DNA of 64,000 bases from CAZBUK01 sp964495085 (GCA_964495085.1 CAZBUK010000006.1:8672-72671); one strand, 5' to 3'; shown: positions 52,958 through 62,315, counted from the first letter of the stretch. Notes: generated from the sequence alone by a model not told the origin. Translations and numbers: made by a program.

Positions 52958-54235
52958 ATGAAAACTCCAAGGACGGCATTATACGGGATAGCCCTTCCGG
53001 CGCTCGCGCTGATCCTGCTCTTATCCGGCTGCTATACGCAGGTCGGAACCGTCAGAGAGGACAGACCCTCCCGCGTTTACGTCGAAGAGTACGATACCGA
53101 TACCGGTACCAACTACACATTCTATAACGATGATTACTATTACGACGATTACAACACCTATGTATCGCCGCGGCACAGGATGTTTTTCACGTATTACTAT
53201 CCTACTCACTTTACATTCGGCTGGGGGGTTTACTATCATCCCTTCTTCACCCATTACTACTGGAATCCATACTTTATAACATATTGGGATCCGTTCTGGC
53301 CTTCGTGGAGATACCACCATTTTGCATATCATAATTGGTATGGATCTCCATATGTCTATCACTGGGGTCCGTATTACTATAACGACTATTACTACCCGAT
53401 CTATTCGTTCAGAGACCGCGATCGTGTAACGAGAGATTTCGGTTCAGGCCGTACTCCCCGCGGTACTGTTCTGGTCGGCAGAGATAGGGATGGTCGCGGC
53501 AGAGATTCCTCAACACTGCCTACAGCCGGCAGGTCCGGCGAAGGGAGGACCGGGGTGACCGACAGACGCGACGGCGGTTCGCGAGACGGAACTCGAGAAA
53601 CGACCGGAACGTCAACGCGCGAGCGAGACCGCAGCGGAACGACGGCACGCGAAGGAGTACGTCGCGATACGGGCGGCAGAACGGGATCCTCGGAAGGAGC
53701 ACGAAGCGGAACGCGGCGCGACGACCGGAATACGGATACGAGCGGCAGATCTCAGGAGAGATCCCGCAGCCGGGAAAATGAACGGCCGACGCCGACTCCG
53801 AATATAGAGCGGCCATCCTCGGGCAGAAGCGGTGAAGTCCAGAGCGGTAGAACCAACGAGACCCGGGAATCAAACCAGGTTCCGCCACCCCGAACCCGTA
53901 CGAGACCGCAGACACCGGCCTCACAGCCCGAGGTTCGTTCCGGCGATAAGCAGCAGAGCACCCAGTCGCCTCCGCCGCCGCGGGCACGAACCCGTACCGG
54001 GAACAGCGGCAAGTCGACTGCACCGGCTCCCCGGTCGACCGAGACAAAGCAGCAACCGCCGCAGCGATCCGGAGGGTCCGATGTACGAAGATCCGGCTCG
54101 CAGCCGACTCAGAGAGTCTCTCCGCCTCCGCGGCAATCCGGCGGTTCACGGGACAGCGGCGGCAGCAGTAGAAGCGGAAACTCCGGCAGCAGCAACAGAG
54201 GGAGCAGAGATTCAAGCTCGGGCGGTAGACGATAA
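52958..54235 (+). CDS. Lipoprotein with Tyr/aromatic-rich domain and long Arg/Ser/Gly-rich tail
   Basis: This roughly 425-residue protein has a lipoprotein signal ending LLLSGC (Cys25). Residues about 50-155 are extraordinarily rich in Tyr, Trp, His and Phe (TYYYPTHFTFGWG, WGPYYYNDYYYP). From about 165 to the end it is low-complexity Arg/Ser/Gly/Thr/Pro with repeated SGR, TRER, PPPRTRT and SGGSRDSGGSS blocks and a strongly basic charge. No enzyme domain is visible. It should be anchored in an envelope membrane with a disordered, basic, surface- or periplasm-exposed tail. GAGG six bases before ATG 52958 sets the start. A PorV-type gene follows. The function is unknown; binding to polysaccharide, DNA or peptidoglycan is conjecture. 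Confidence 0.8.
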   Translation: MKTPRTALYGIALPALALILLLSGCYTQVGTVREDRPSRVYVEEYDTDTGTNYTFYNDDYYYDDYNTYVSPRHRMFFTYYYPTHFTFGWGVYYHPFFTHYYWNPYFITYWDPFWPSWRYHHFAYHNWYGSPYVYHWGPYYYNDYYYPIYSFRDRDRVTRDFGSGRTPRGTVLVGRDRDGRGRDSSTLPTAGRSGEGRTGVTDRRDGGSRDGTRETTGTSTRERDRSGTTAREGVRRDTGGRTGSSEGARSGTRRDDRNTDTSGRSQERSRSRENERPTPTPNIERPSSGRSGEVQSGRTNETRESNQVPPPRTRTRPQTPASQPEVRSGDKQQSTQSPPPPRARTRTGNSGKSTAPAPRSTETKQQPPQRSGGSDVRRSGSQPTQRVSPPPRQSGGSRDSGGSSRSGNSGSSNRGSRDSSSGGRR

Positions 54236-54250
54236 CATCTTTTCATCCTA

Positions 54251-54282
54251 TTCTCTCCCGTATGGAAACATGCGGGAGAGAA
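54251..54282 (+). other. Strong intercistronic hairpin with GAAA tetraloop
   Basis: TTCTCTCCCG (54251-54260) and CGGGAGAGAA (54273-54282) pair perfectly. The stem extends inward by four more pairs to a GAAA loop. No T tract follows, so it is not a standard terminator. It may stabilise the lipoprotein mRNA 3' end or reduce read-through into the PorV-like gene. Confidence 0.6.
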
Positions 54283-54325
54283 ATACTCACTCACAAAAGG
54301 TATGTCTTTACGCAGCAGGATGTAT

Positions 54326-55729
54326 ATGAAAACGAAAATAAATTTACGAACCATATGTCTCCTTATCCCCGCGCTTCTCCTGGTCGGCGGCTCCGTTGCA
54401 AAGGCTCAATATCTGGAGGATGCACTCAGGCTTGAGTACGCGGGATTCGGAGTAGGCGCACGCGCGCTCGGCATGGGGACCGCCTTTCTTCCGGTGGCCA
54501 ACGACTTTACCGCAACGCACTGGAATCCGGCAGGACTCGCACAGATTAAAAAGTTCGAAATCACCGGAGGGCTCTCGCATCTCTCTCTCAATAACAGCGC
54601 GCGCTATTTCGGCAATTCGCTCGACAGATCGGGATCCGCGACGGATCTCAATAATCTCGGCCTCGTCATTCCGGTGCCAACCCTGCAGGGGAGCCTGACA
54701 TTTGCGCTAGGTTTCAACAAGGTGAATAACTTCTCGTCCGCTCTGGGATTCGATACCTACAATACCATATCATCGATCATACCCACGCTCTATAACGACG
54801 ACCCCGACTATGATATGGCGTATCAGCTCTATCTCAACGACGACGACGGATTCACCCCCTTCCTGGATAATCTGCAGCAAAACGGTACCGTTACCGAATC
54901 GGGGGGCATCAATAACTGGAGTTTTTCTGGCGCTATCGAAGTTGCCCAAAATCTACATCTCGGATTAACGTTGAATTTCCTCTCTGGCAGCTACCGGTAC
55001 GACCGGCTCTTCGTCGAGGAAGATACACGGAATATGTACACCGTCCACCCGGATAACCTCGACCGATTCGAGCTCGACAACCGGTTGACGGCGGACGTAT
55101 CGGGATTCAATGCAAAACTGGGAATATTATTCAACCCTATTCCCTTCCTGAGGATCGGCGGCACCATTAAACCGCCGAGCACTTTTCACGTAGACGAGCG
55201 CTTTTCGGCGTACGGACAGAGCTGGTTCGACGACGGGGATTATTTCAATTACGAAATCCGCGGAGAAACCGATTACCGCGTCGTGACTCCCTGGACGTTC
55301 GGTGCAGGAGCGGCATTCTCGCTCCGAGGATTTACGTTGGCCGGTTCTCTCGAACATACCGATTGGACTCAACTCGAATTCCGCGATGCAACGTCGGACG
55401 TGATGCGCGAAAATCCCCTCATCAGGGATCTTCTTACCCCGACGACGACGCTCCGTGCCGGAGTCGAATACATGATTCCCGCCGCCGATCTCGCACTACG
55501 TGCCGGCTACTTTGTACAACCGTCAGCGTTTAAAGACGATCCGTCGTCCTACGACCGGAAATTCCTCACCTTCGGAGCGGGTTTCCTCGTGCAGGAACTG
55601 GTTACGTTTGATTTTGCCTATGCGCGCGGAACATGGGATACACACCGCGTTCACTATGCCGGCGGACCGCAGGTTGAGGAATCTGTGAAGCAGAACTCGG
55701 TAATCTTCACGATCGGCTATAGATTCTGA
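54326..55729 (+). CDS. PorV/PorQ family outer-membrane protein (FadL-like barrel)
   Basis: This 467-residue protein has a signal peptide (about 1-28, cut after AKAQ) and the family opening YAGFGVGARALGMGTAFLPVANDFTATHWNPAGLAQI. Strand-rich barrel sequence follows, with LRIGGTIKPPSTFHVDE and AGVEYMIPAADLALRAGYFV, ending FTIGYRF. PorV-type proteins act as shuttles or attachment factors in type IX secretion, while other relatives are lipid-transport barrels. The T9SS-type sorting domain found at 9 kb makes a secretion role reasonable but unproven. The start is set by AGGA five bases before ATG 54326. Confidence 0.82.
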   Translation: MKTKINLRTICLLIPALLLVGGSVAKAQYLEDALRLEYAGFGVGARALGMGTAFLPVANDFTATHWNPAGLAQIKKFEITGGLSHLSLNNSARYFGNSLDRSGSATDLNNLGLVIPVPTLQGSLTFALGFNKVNNFSSALGFDTYNTISSIIPTLYNDDPDYDMAYQLYLNDDDGFTPFLDNLQQNGTVTESGGINNWSFSGAIEVAQNLHLGLTLNFLSGSYRYDRLFVEEDTRNMYTVHPDNLDRFELDNRLTADVSGFNAKLGILFNPIPFLRIGGTIKPPSTFHVDERFSAYGQSWFDDGDYFNYEIRGETDYRVVTPWTFGAGAAFSLRGFTLAGSLEHTDWTQLEFRDATSDVMRENPLIRDLLTPTTTLRAGVEYMIPAADLALRAGYFVQPSAFKDDPSSYDRKFLTFGAGFLVQELVTFDFAYARGTWDTHRVHYAGGPQVEESVKQNSVIFTIGYRF

Positions 55730-55762
55730 TTCCTTGAATTGAATCCGCATTTTTGGTAAATT

Positions 55763-55798
55763 GAACCCCGTCCACGGTACCGCGGACGGGGTTTTTTA
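55763..55798 (+). terminator. Rho-independent terminator after the PorV-like gene
   Basis: CCCCGTCC (55766-55773) and GGACGGGG (55784-55791) form the stem, with a further CGGTACCG palindrome in the loop and six T after it. It lies 34 bp past the stop codon. Confidence 0.9.
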
Positions 55799-55931
55799 TT
55801 CTCATGACTTCGCCGGATCACCGATTCCGTATCGGGGAGGATGCTCAGCGGTACATCCGACGTAAAATTTTAAAATCATAGATCTTCCGTTCATCCTCTC
55901 CCGCCGGAACTCACTTCATACATTTCCAAAC

Positions 55932-58352
55932 ATGCATACAAAAAGAAAGATACTCATCGGCTTATCGGGGACCTTGATCGTTCTGCTGCTCGGCGGAGCG
56001 TTCTTCGTCCGTCACCTCATTATCCGCTCGTTTCCCGAATATCAAGCGACAATAGAGACCGGGCAGGTACAATCTCACATCAGGATATACCGCGACGATT
56101 ATGGCGTACCCCAGATCGTTGCGGATTCCGAAGAAGATGTTTTCTTCGCTCTCGGCGTCGTTCATGCGCAGGACCGGCTCTGGCAGATGGAATTGATGCG
56201 GCGTACGGGCACCGGGAGACTTTCGGAGATCCTCGGTCCGGATGCACTTCCTTACGACCGGCTCTTTCGAACACTCAATATCCGAAAGTACGCCGAACAA
56301 TCGCTGGAGAAAATCTCACCCGAGCTGCGAGCGCTCCTCGATCGATACGCCGATGGAGTGAACTTTATCATCGAACAGCAACGAGGAAAATATCCCGTTG
56401 AATTCGACATACTCCAGTTCGAACCGGAACCATGGACCGCATCTCATTCGCTTCTGATTGGAAAGCTGATGGCTTGGGAATTGTCCCTCTCCTGGTGGGC
56501 GGATGTCATGATGGGCCAGCTCGTCGAGAATCTCGATTTCGATCTTGCGATTAAGATCATGCCCGGATATCCCGCCGATGCGCCGGTCGTCATTCCGCGC
56601 GAACTCATGCGGTACAGGTTCGCCGAGACGCTCAGGGAATTCCGCGAGATCGACGCGCGATACAGAATCATCGCGGGTATCGACGGTCCCGCCGCCGGGA
56701 GCAACGGCTGGGTGGTCGGACCGCGTAAATCCGAGAGTGGAAAACCGATTCTCGCCTGCGATCCTCATCTCGCACTCTCCGTCCCGGCAAGATGGTATGA
56801 AGTCCGCATCCATGCCGAAGCAACCGGACTGGATGTCATGGGTATGACCATTGCCGGTGCTCCGGGCGTGATCATGGGAAGAAATCGGGCCATTGCCTGG
56901 GGAATGACGAATCTTATGGCGGACGACGCGGATTTTTACCTCGAGCGCATCGATTCAACCGACGGACTTTTCTATCTGGTCGACAACTCCAGACGCGAGC
57001 TCGTTTCGAGGATTGAAACTATACCGGTAAAGGATTCGGATCCGTATGAGTTTACCGTCTACGAGACACACCGGGGACCGCTCGTCCAGTCGGTTCTCGG
57101 GAAAGAACGGGGCATCTGGAGCTCCCAGCCGATCAGCATCAGGTGGACCGGACTCGAGCCGGGAACCGAGATCGAAGCCGTCTACCGATTGAACAAGGCG
57201 TCCGACTACTCCGGATTCAGGGAAGCGCTGAGCTATTTTCATTCGCCCGGATTAAATTTCATATACGCCGATACCTCGGGCCGCATCGGCTACCGTCCCG
57301 CGGCGAAACTCCCGATCCGGCCGAGAGGCAATCCGACGCTGCCGTTCCCCGGCTGGGACAGCAGCTACGACTGGAGCAGCTACGTTGCGTACGATAGACT
57401 TCCCGAGCTCGTCGATCCTCCGACCGGCATAATTGCATCCGCAAACAATAAAATCGTGAGCGACGACTATCCGTACTATATCACCTCACTCTGGGAACAT
57501 CCCTCACGAATAGAACGCATCAACGAAATGCTCGCGGAAAACGAAACTCACTCGATTGCGGATTTCCGGAGATTCCAGACCGATTTTATCTCGCCGCACG
57601 CCCGTACCGTGGTTCCCTTCATTCTCGATACATATTCTGAACAGCGGATAGCAGATCCGAATCTCGACCGGGCGATAAATTATCTGCGAAACTGGGATTA
57701 CTATATGGGTCCCGACGATGTACCCGCCGCGATATTCAACGTATTCTATACTATGCTTCTTCGAAACACCTTCATCCCCCGCATGGGAGAACAATTGTTC
57801 AACGAGTATGTCGTGATCCCGAACATTTCCCTGCGGGTCATGGAAGAATTATTGCGCGATCCCCAATCGGAATGGTTCGAGGATCCTTCGACACCGGCAC
57901 CGGAGAACAGAAGCTCTGTTATCAGAAAAAGCATGGACGACGCACTCCGACAGCTTACAGAACTGCTGGGCGACGATATGAGAACATGGCAATGGGGAAA
58001 GCTGCATACGGTTACATTCAAGCATCTCTTCGGAGACCGTGCCCCGCTCGGGAAAGTGATGAACATCGGACCCTATCCAGTCGGGGGTTCGAATACGACG
58101 GTCAATTACGGCGGATTCCGACTCTACGATCCGTTCGATACCAGGTTCGGACCGTCGATGCGGTTCATCGTCGATATGGCGGATCCCCGGATCGCATACA
58201 CTATCCTTCCGACCGGACAGTCGGGCCACCCGCTCCATCGGCACTACAGCGATCAAACTCCTCTCTGGCTCGACGGAAGATATAAAATATCTGCCATGCA
58301 TATTGACGGCAATGCTCCCTATCGGATGTATGAACTGAGACCACAGGAATGA
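55932..58352 (+). CDS. Penicillin acylase family (S45) Ntn hydrolase
   Basis: This 806-residue precursor has a membrane anchor or uncleaved signal (about 7-30), an alpha-chain region (about 50-240) with FFALGVVHAQDRLWQMELMRR, then the autocleavage site DGPAAGSNGW where Ser257 becomes the beta-chain N-terminal nucleophile. The beta chain contains DPHLALSVPARWYEV, GVIMGRNRAIAWGMTN and a C-terminal GGSNTTVNYGG with PTGQSGHPLHRHYSD. Such enzymes hydrolyse amides, including penicillins and acyl-homoserine lactones, in the periplasm. The natural substrate is unknown. Its stop overlaps the sirtuin start (ATGA). Confidence 0.92.
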   Translation: MHTKRKILIGLSGTLIVLLLGGAFFVRHLIIRSFPEYQATIETGQVQSHIRIYRDDYGVPQIVADSEEDVFFALGVVHAQDRLWQMELMRRTGTGRLSEILGPDALPYDRLFRTLNIRKYAEQSLEKISPELRALLDRYADGVNFIIEQQRGKYPVEFDILQFEPEPWTASHSLLIGKLMAWELSLSWWADVMMGQLVENLDFDLAIKIMPGYPADAPVVIPRELMRYRFAETLREFREIDARYRIIAGIDGPAAGSNGWVVGPRKSESGKPILACDPHLALSVPARWYEVRIHAEATGLDVMGMTIAGAPGVIMGRNRAIAWGMTNLMADDADFYLERIDSTDGLFYLVDNSRRELVSRIETIPVKDSDPYEFTVYETHRGPLVQSVLGKERGIWSSQPISIRWTGLEPGTEIEAVYRLNKASDYSGFREALSYFHSPGLNFIYADTSGRIGYRPAAKLPIRPRGNPTLPFPGWDSSYDWSSYVAYDRLPELVDPPTGIIASANNKIVSDDYPYYITSLWEHPSRIERINEMLAENETHSIADFRRFQTDFISPHARTVVPFILDTYSEQRIADPNLDRAINYLRNWDYYMGPDDVPAAIFNVFYTMLLRNTFIPRMGEQLFNEYVVIPNISLRVMEELLRDPQSEWFEDPSTPAPENRSSVIRKSMDDALRQLTELLGDDMRTWQWGKLHTVTFKHLFGDRAPLGKVMNIGPYPVGGSNTTVNYGGFRLYDPFDTRFGPSMRFIVDMADPRIAYTILPTGQSGHPLHRHYSDQTPLWLDGRYKISAMHIDGNAPYRMYELRPQE

Positions 58353-59113
58353 TCACGGAAACGATTCCCACCGGGTTGATCCGGAGATTCGCCGAATCGA
58401 GGCATATCGTTTGCTTTACCGGGGCAGGCATCTCGGCGGAGAGCAATATTCCGACCTTCCGCGGAAACGAAGGGATCTGGAGTAAGTTCAAGCCGGAAGA
58501 ACTTGCCAATTTCGACGCATTCATGAAAAATCCGCGTCTGGTGTGGGAGTGGTATGCGGCGCGAAAGAAGATTATCCATGATTCGGCGCCGAATCCCGGA
58601 CACTATGCTCTTGTCGAGCTCGAACGCCTGGTTCCGCGTGTGACGATCGTTACCCAGAACATAGATAACCTGCACAGACGTGCGGGGAGCAGCGTCATCC
58701 ATGAACTGCATGGAAATATCGAACGTAATTATTGCATCGCGTGCGGTGAGACCTGTACGGATGAAATCATGCAATCAGGCGAACTGCCTCCGAAATGCAG
58801 CAGCTGCGGAGGATTGATCCGTCCCGATGTCGTTTGGTTCGGTGAGTTCCTCCCCCAGGACGCCTGGAACGCATCCGAGGATGCCGCCCGGTATTGCGAT
58901 GTATGCTTATCGCTCGGCACGTCGGGGGTCGTCTATCCCGCGGCATCCATTCCCCGCGTCGCTAAGGAATCGGGCGCTTACCTGGTCGAAATAAATCCGG
59001 AACCGACTCCCATCAGCGAGTGTTCGGACGTTACCATCATCGGAAGATCGGGCATAGTTCTTCCGGAACTCATTCGTTCACTTCGCCATCTAGCAGGAGG
59101 AGCACTAACTTGA
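58349..59113 (+). CDS. cobB: NAD-dependent protein deacylase (sirtuin, class III)
   Basis: This 254-residue sirtuin has the NAD site GAGISAESNIPTFRG (about 25-39), TQNIDNLHRRAG, catalytic His in IHELHGN, and a zinc module of two Cys pairs (CIACGE and CSSCGG). It also has Tyr69 and Arg72 in the YxxR arrangement (EWYAARKK), which in CobB and SIRT5 recognises succinyl- and malonyl-lysine. It should remove acyl groups from cytoplasmic lysines. The gene overlaps both neighbours by 4 bases, linking it to the acylase and to pyruvate kinase. Confidence 0.93.
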   Translation: MITETIPTGLIRRFAESRHIVCFTGAGISAESNIPTFRGNEGIWSKFKPEELANFDAFMKNPRLVWEWYAARKKIIHDSAPNPGHYALVELERLVPRVTIVTQNIDNLHRRAGSSVIHELHGNIERNYCIACGETCTDEIMQSGELPPKCSSCGGLIRPDVVWFGEFLPQDAWNASEDAARYCDVCLSLGTSGVVYPAASIPRVAKESGAYLVEINPEPTPISECSDVTIIGRSGIVLPELIRSLRHLAGGALT

Positions 59114-60546
59114 AGCTAAAGCAGACCGAGCATAGCCAATTCGTACGGACAAAGATCGTCTGTACTATCGGCCCGGCGAGCGAATCCGTCGCGATGTTGA
59201 AAACCCTCATCCTGGAGGGAATGGATGCCGCAAGGTTGAACTTCTCCCATGGACTGCCAGACGACCATACGCGTATGTTCCGGAACATAAGGCAGGCATC
59301 GGAAGAGGCCGGCGTCTTCATCCCCATCATACAGGATCTGCAGGGACCGAAGATCAGAGTGGGTGAGCTTTCGGAGCCTGCACTGAGGCTCCAAAAAGGC
59401 GATACGATACGCATCACGACGAGGCAAATCCGCGGTACCGCGGCGTTGCTGCCCACCACCTATAAACACTTGCCGAAAGATGTCGGAAAGGGAAGCACCA
59501 TTCTCCTCGACGACGGCTTAATCCGGCTGCGGGTAGAATATGTTGAAGGCGACGAAGTGATCTGTAAAATTATCACGGGAGGAATAATCAAACCTCGGAA
59601 GGGAATGAATCTGCCCGGGGTGCGGGTCAGCGCCCCGTCGCTAACGCGGAAGGACATTGCCGATCTGAAAATCGGACTCTCCCTCGGTGTGGATTTTATC
59701 GCACTCTCCTTCGTCCGCTCGCCCGACGATATCAGGCTGCTGCGGAAGAATATACAGAGAGCAGGCAGGTTTGTGCCGATCATCGCAAAAATCGAACGGG
59801 GTGAAGCTGTGGAGTCGATCGAGGAGATCATACGGGAATCCGATGCGATCATGGTCGCCCGGGGAGACCTCGGCGTCGAGCTGCCGAGCGAAGACGTTCC
59901 GCTGATTCAGAAGATGATAATTCAGAAATGTAATTTCTTCGGGAAGCCCGTAATCACCGCGACGCAGATGCTCGAATCGATGATCAGCAATCCGACCGCG
60001 ACCCGCGCAGAAACGAGCGACATCGCAAATGCCGTGCTCGATGGGACCGATGCGGTGATGCTCAGCGGCGAGACTTCCGTCGGAGCGTATCCGAAACAGG
60101 CTGTCAGAACGATGAACAACGTCCTGAAGAAAACGGAAGCGGCGCTCCCGCTGCAGCACGCTAATATGAGGGAACAGCTTCATGAGGCGCCCGCCGAAGC
60201 GATCGGACGTGCTGCATGCGTACTCGCAGAACAGATACACGCGAAGGCAATCGTACCGGTTACCCACGGCGGTACGACCGCCCGAATCCTTGCCAAATAC
60301 CGTCCACATGCGATCATTCTGGCGGCAACCGCAAATCAGGAGACCGCCCGCCGCCTGAACCTTGTCTGGGGAGTTCAACCCCTGCTTATCGACCAGCTCA
60401 CCGATACGGATACGACTCTTGAGCATGTCGAAACGGAGGTCGCGCACTCCGGCAGGGTTCCGAAAAACTGCTACGTCGTTTATACCGCAGGAATACCCAT
60501 GAAAGTTATGGGCAAGACGAACATGCTCAAGGTCAGCAAGATGTAG
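59110..60546 (+). CDS. pyk: Pyruvate kinase
   Basis: This 478-residue enzyme has VRTKIVCTIGPASES at the start, the substrate-binding LNFSHG, IQDLQGPKIRVGEL, the lid domain (about 80-165), and KIERGEAVESIEEIIRESDAIMVARGDLGVELP with the catalytic Lys. KPVITATQMLESMISNPTATRAETSDIANAVLDGTD follows, then a C-terminal regulatory domain (about 350-478). It makes ATP and pyruvate from phosphoenolpyruvate. TTG 59110 is the start: GGAGG precedes it by nine bases and it overlaps the sirtuin stop. A longer frame lies inside the sirtuin gene. Confidence 0.96.
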   Translation: MKLKQTEHSQFVRTKIVCTIGPASESVAMLKTLILEGMDAARLNFSHGLPDDHTRMFRNIRQASEEAGVFIPIIQDLQGPKIRVGELSEPALRLQKGDTIRITTRQIRGTAALLPTTYKHLPKDVGKGSTILLDDGLIRLRVEYVEGDEVICKIITGGIIKPRKGMNLPGVRVSAPSLTRKDIADLKIGLSLGVDFIALSFVRSPDDIRLLRKNIQRAGRFVPIIAKIERGEAVESIEEIIRESDAIMVARGDLGVELPSEDVPLIQKMIIQKCNFFGKPVITATQMLESMISNPTATRAETSDIANAVLDGTDAVMLSGETSVGAYPKQAVRTMNNVLKKTEAALPLQHANMREQLHEAPAEAIGRAACVLAEQIHAKAIVPVTHGGTTARILAKYRPHAIILAATANQETARRLNLVWGVQPLLIDQLTDTDTTLEHVETEVAHSGRVPKNCYVVYTAGIPMKVMGKTNMLKVSKM

Positions 60547-60557
60547 GTTGAGCTGCG

Positions 60558-61046
60558 TCAGTTCATTCGGGGAGACGCCAGCGCTTCGGCCGTAATAACC
60601 GGTTCGACGAAAACCCTGCCACATATCGAATTCGCAATGAGGCATTTATGATGCGCGTCGTCGAGTAAGCTCCGCGCGGTCTCGATGTCCTTGTCTCCTG
60701 CTACGACGATCCGGGGTTTCAGGATCACTTTCGTGAACTGATACCCTTCCCCGACGAATTCGAGCAATCCGTCAGCCGTGCTGGTGTATGAGACCAACTC
60801 CAGTCCCTTCTTACCTGCGATAGCGAGAAACGTTGTCATCGTACAGATATTTATCGCGGCGACGAATAGGTCTTCGGGACTCCACACCCCTTCTTCCCCT
60901 CTGAATTCCGGCGGACTGGCAACGCGGAATTCGGGTTTTCCCGGTGAGGCTAAAAGTCCCGCCTTCCCTCCGACCCATTGAAGATCCGTTAGATAATTAA
61001 AAGATTTATACCTCATCTTCTGCTGTGCTGGAATCGCTTCGCTCAT
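60558..61046 (-). CDS. OsmC family peroxiredoxin-like protein
   Basis: This 162-residue OsmC-fold protein has the two redox cysteines visible: Cys68 (INICTMTTFL) and Cys135 (AHHKCLIANSI). The family reduces organic hydroperoxides using lipoylated or thiol partners. It converges on pyk 11 bp away and lies 26 bp downstream of thioredoxin, a plausible electron donor. Confidence 0.88.
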   Translation of the reverse strand: MSEAIPAQQKMRYKSFNYLTDLQWVGGKAGLLASPGKPEFRVASPPEFRGEEGVWSPEDLFVAAINICTMTTFLAIAGKKGLELVSYTSTADGLLEFVGEGYQFTKVILKPRIVVAGDKDIETARSLLDDAHHKCLIANSICGRVFVEPVITAEALASPRMN

Positions 61047-61072
61047 ATGATTATTCCAATCATTATAGGGGA

Positions 61073-61417
61073 TCAGGTTGTTCCGACCGCCTGGAGATGC
61101 TGTTCCATTTTCTCTTTGAGCATTCTCTTCGGCACCGCACCGATCACCGAATCGACCATTTTCCCGTCTTTGAATATGCCGAGTGTCGGTATGCTCATGA
61201 TTCCGTACCGGACCGCGGTATTTACATTTTCATCGGTGTTCAGCTTCACCACTTTCATCTTCCCGGCGTATTCATTCGCCAATTCTTCGACAACCGGAGC
61301 TACCATGCGGCAAGGTCCGCACCAGGGGGCCCAGAAATCGACAAGCACCGGAGTCGATGCATCCAGAACTTCCGCTTGAAAAGTATCGTCGGTCGTGATA
61401 ATGGTATTGTTGTTCAT
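61073..61417 (-). CDS. trxA: Thioredoxin
   Basis: This 114-residue classic thioredoxin has the active site WAPWCGPC (Cys33 and Cys36), preceded by VLVDFWA and followed by APVVEELANEYAGKMKVVKLNTDEN and the cis-proline loop MSIPTLGIFKDGK. It has no signal peptide, so it is cytoplasmic. It lies between two OsmC genes, suggesting a small redox-defence operon. Confidence 0.97.
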   Translation of the reverse strand: MNNNTIITTDDTFQAEVLDASTPVLVDFWAPWCGPCRMVAPVVEELANEYAGKMKVVKLNTDENVNTAVRYGIMSIPTLGIFKDGKMVDSVIGAVPKRMLKEKMEQHLQAVGTT

Positions 61418-61451
61418 AGTATCCTCATATTTGAATCGATTGTTGTGTATG

Positions 61452-61871
61452 TTATGGTTCTATTTTATATGAATGTGTGATGTTCACTGCTTTGCTCAGC
61501 ATAGCGGAGACCCCGCAATATTTTGTAATCGATAATTTGATCGCGTGCTCGATGTCCCTTGGGTCGATATTCCCGCCGTAGAAAATGTATTCCAGGTGAA
61601 TATCGGTAAAAACCTTCGGCGTATCTCCCTCCTCTGTCGCCGTCATAAAGAGCTCGTAATGGCGGAGCGGAACCTTCTTCTTCATGAGTATCGAAATCAC
61701 GTCGCTCGATGTACACCCCCCGAGGGAGAAGAGGAGCAGTTCCTTGGGGGAGGATCCGGCGCTGCTTCCTCCGACTTTATGGGCGGTATCCATGACCACC
61801 CAATGGTTTGTCCCCGATTTCGCCGCGAATGTATTCCCCCGGATTTGAACTAGTTCGGCGGTCTTCGTCAT
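61452..61871 (-). CDS. OsmC family protein (second)
   Basis: This roughly 139-residue OsmC-fold protein is of the YhfA-like branch. It has SSAGSSPKELLLFSLGGCTSSDVISIL (first redox Cys53) and LSITKYCGVSAMLSKAV (second Cys about 122). The start is placed at ATG 61871 because the family begins MTKTAELVQI; a TTG at 61904 would add 11 residues. It is 34 bp upstream of trxA on the same strand. Confidence 0.85.
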   Translation of the reverse strand: MTKTAELVQIRGNTFAAKSGTNHWVVMDTAHKVGGSSAGSSPKELLLFSLGGCTSSDVISILMKKKVPLRHYELFMTATEEGDTPKVFTDIHLEYIFYGGNIDPRDIEHAIKLSITKYCGVSAMLSKAVNITHSYKIEP

Positions 61872-61997
61872 AGTGTTATTAAACCCCGGATGAGAGGAAA
61901 ACAATGTATCGGAAAACGTCTATAATATACCATTTTTATCCGATTTTAGATATCCGGATGATGAAAGCCGTTGATGACGAAGCTTCCCTGGCCGGCC

Positions 61998-62210
61998 TTA
62001 GCTCGATCTCTTCCTCTTCATGCTTGAAAAGCCGAGCGAAGCATACAGCGGACAGAATCCCAGAAGTCCGGTCGCGGCAAAAACCACCCCGAACACTCCC
62101 AGTACCAGCGCCGCCGTTCCGCTCATCTCACCCGATATATATAGAACACCGATCACAACGAATAAAAGAACACGGAGCATCCGGTCGGGTGTACCCATAT
62201 TTTTCTGCAT
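61998..62210 (-). CDS. DUF2892 small membrane protein
   Basis: This 70-residue protein begins QKNMGTPDRMLRVLLFVVIG, the DUF2892 signature (NxGxxDRxxR), and has two membrane helices with TGLLGFCPLYASLG at the end of the second. The family is often next to rhodanese or thioredoxin-type sulfur and redox genes. The function is unknown. It lies between the sigma/anti-sigma pair and the OsmC genes. Confidence 0.88.
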   Translation of the reverse strand: MQKNMGTPDRMLRVLLFVVIGVLYISGEMSGTAALVLGVFGVVFAATGLLGFCPLYASLGFSSMKRKRSS

Positions 62211-62315
62211 AAGTGAACCTCCGAATCTTTACTTGATAGTTGAGTCGTACAATACCTATTAGATGCAGGATCTACGGATAGGATTCAGGTCGGATAGAAT
62301 CAAAATGAGAAGTAT

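Noticed and set aside
59020..59109. Longer pyruvate kinase start inside the sirtuin gene
   Set aside because: The upstream 30 codons are out-of-frame sirtuin sequence; the TTG at 59110 has a strong ribosome-binding site.
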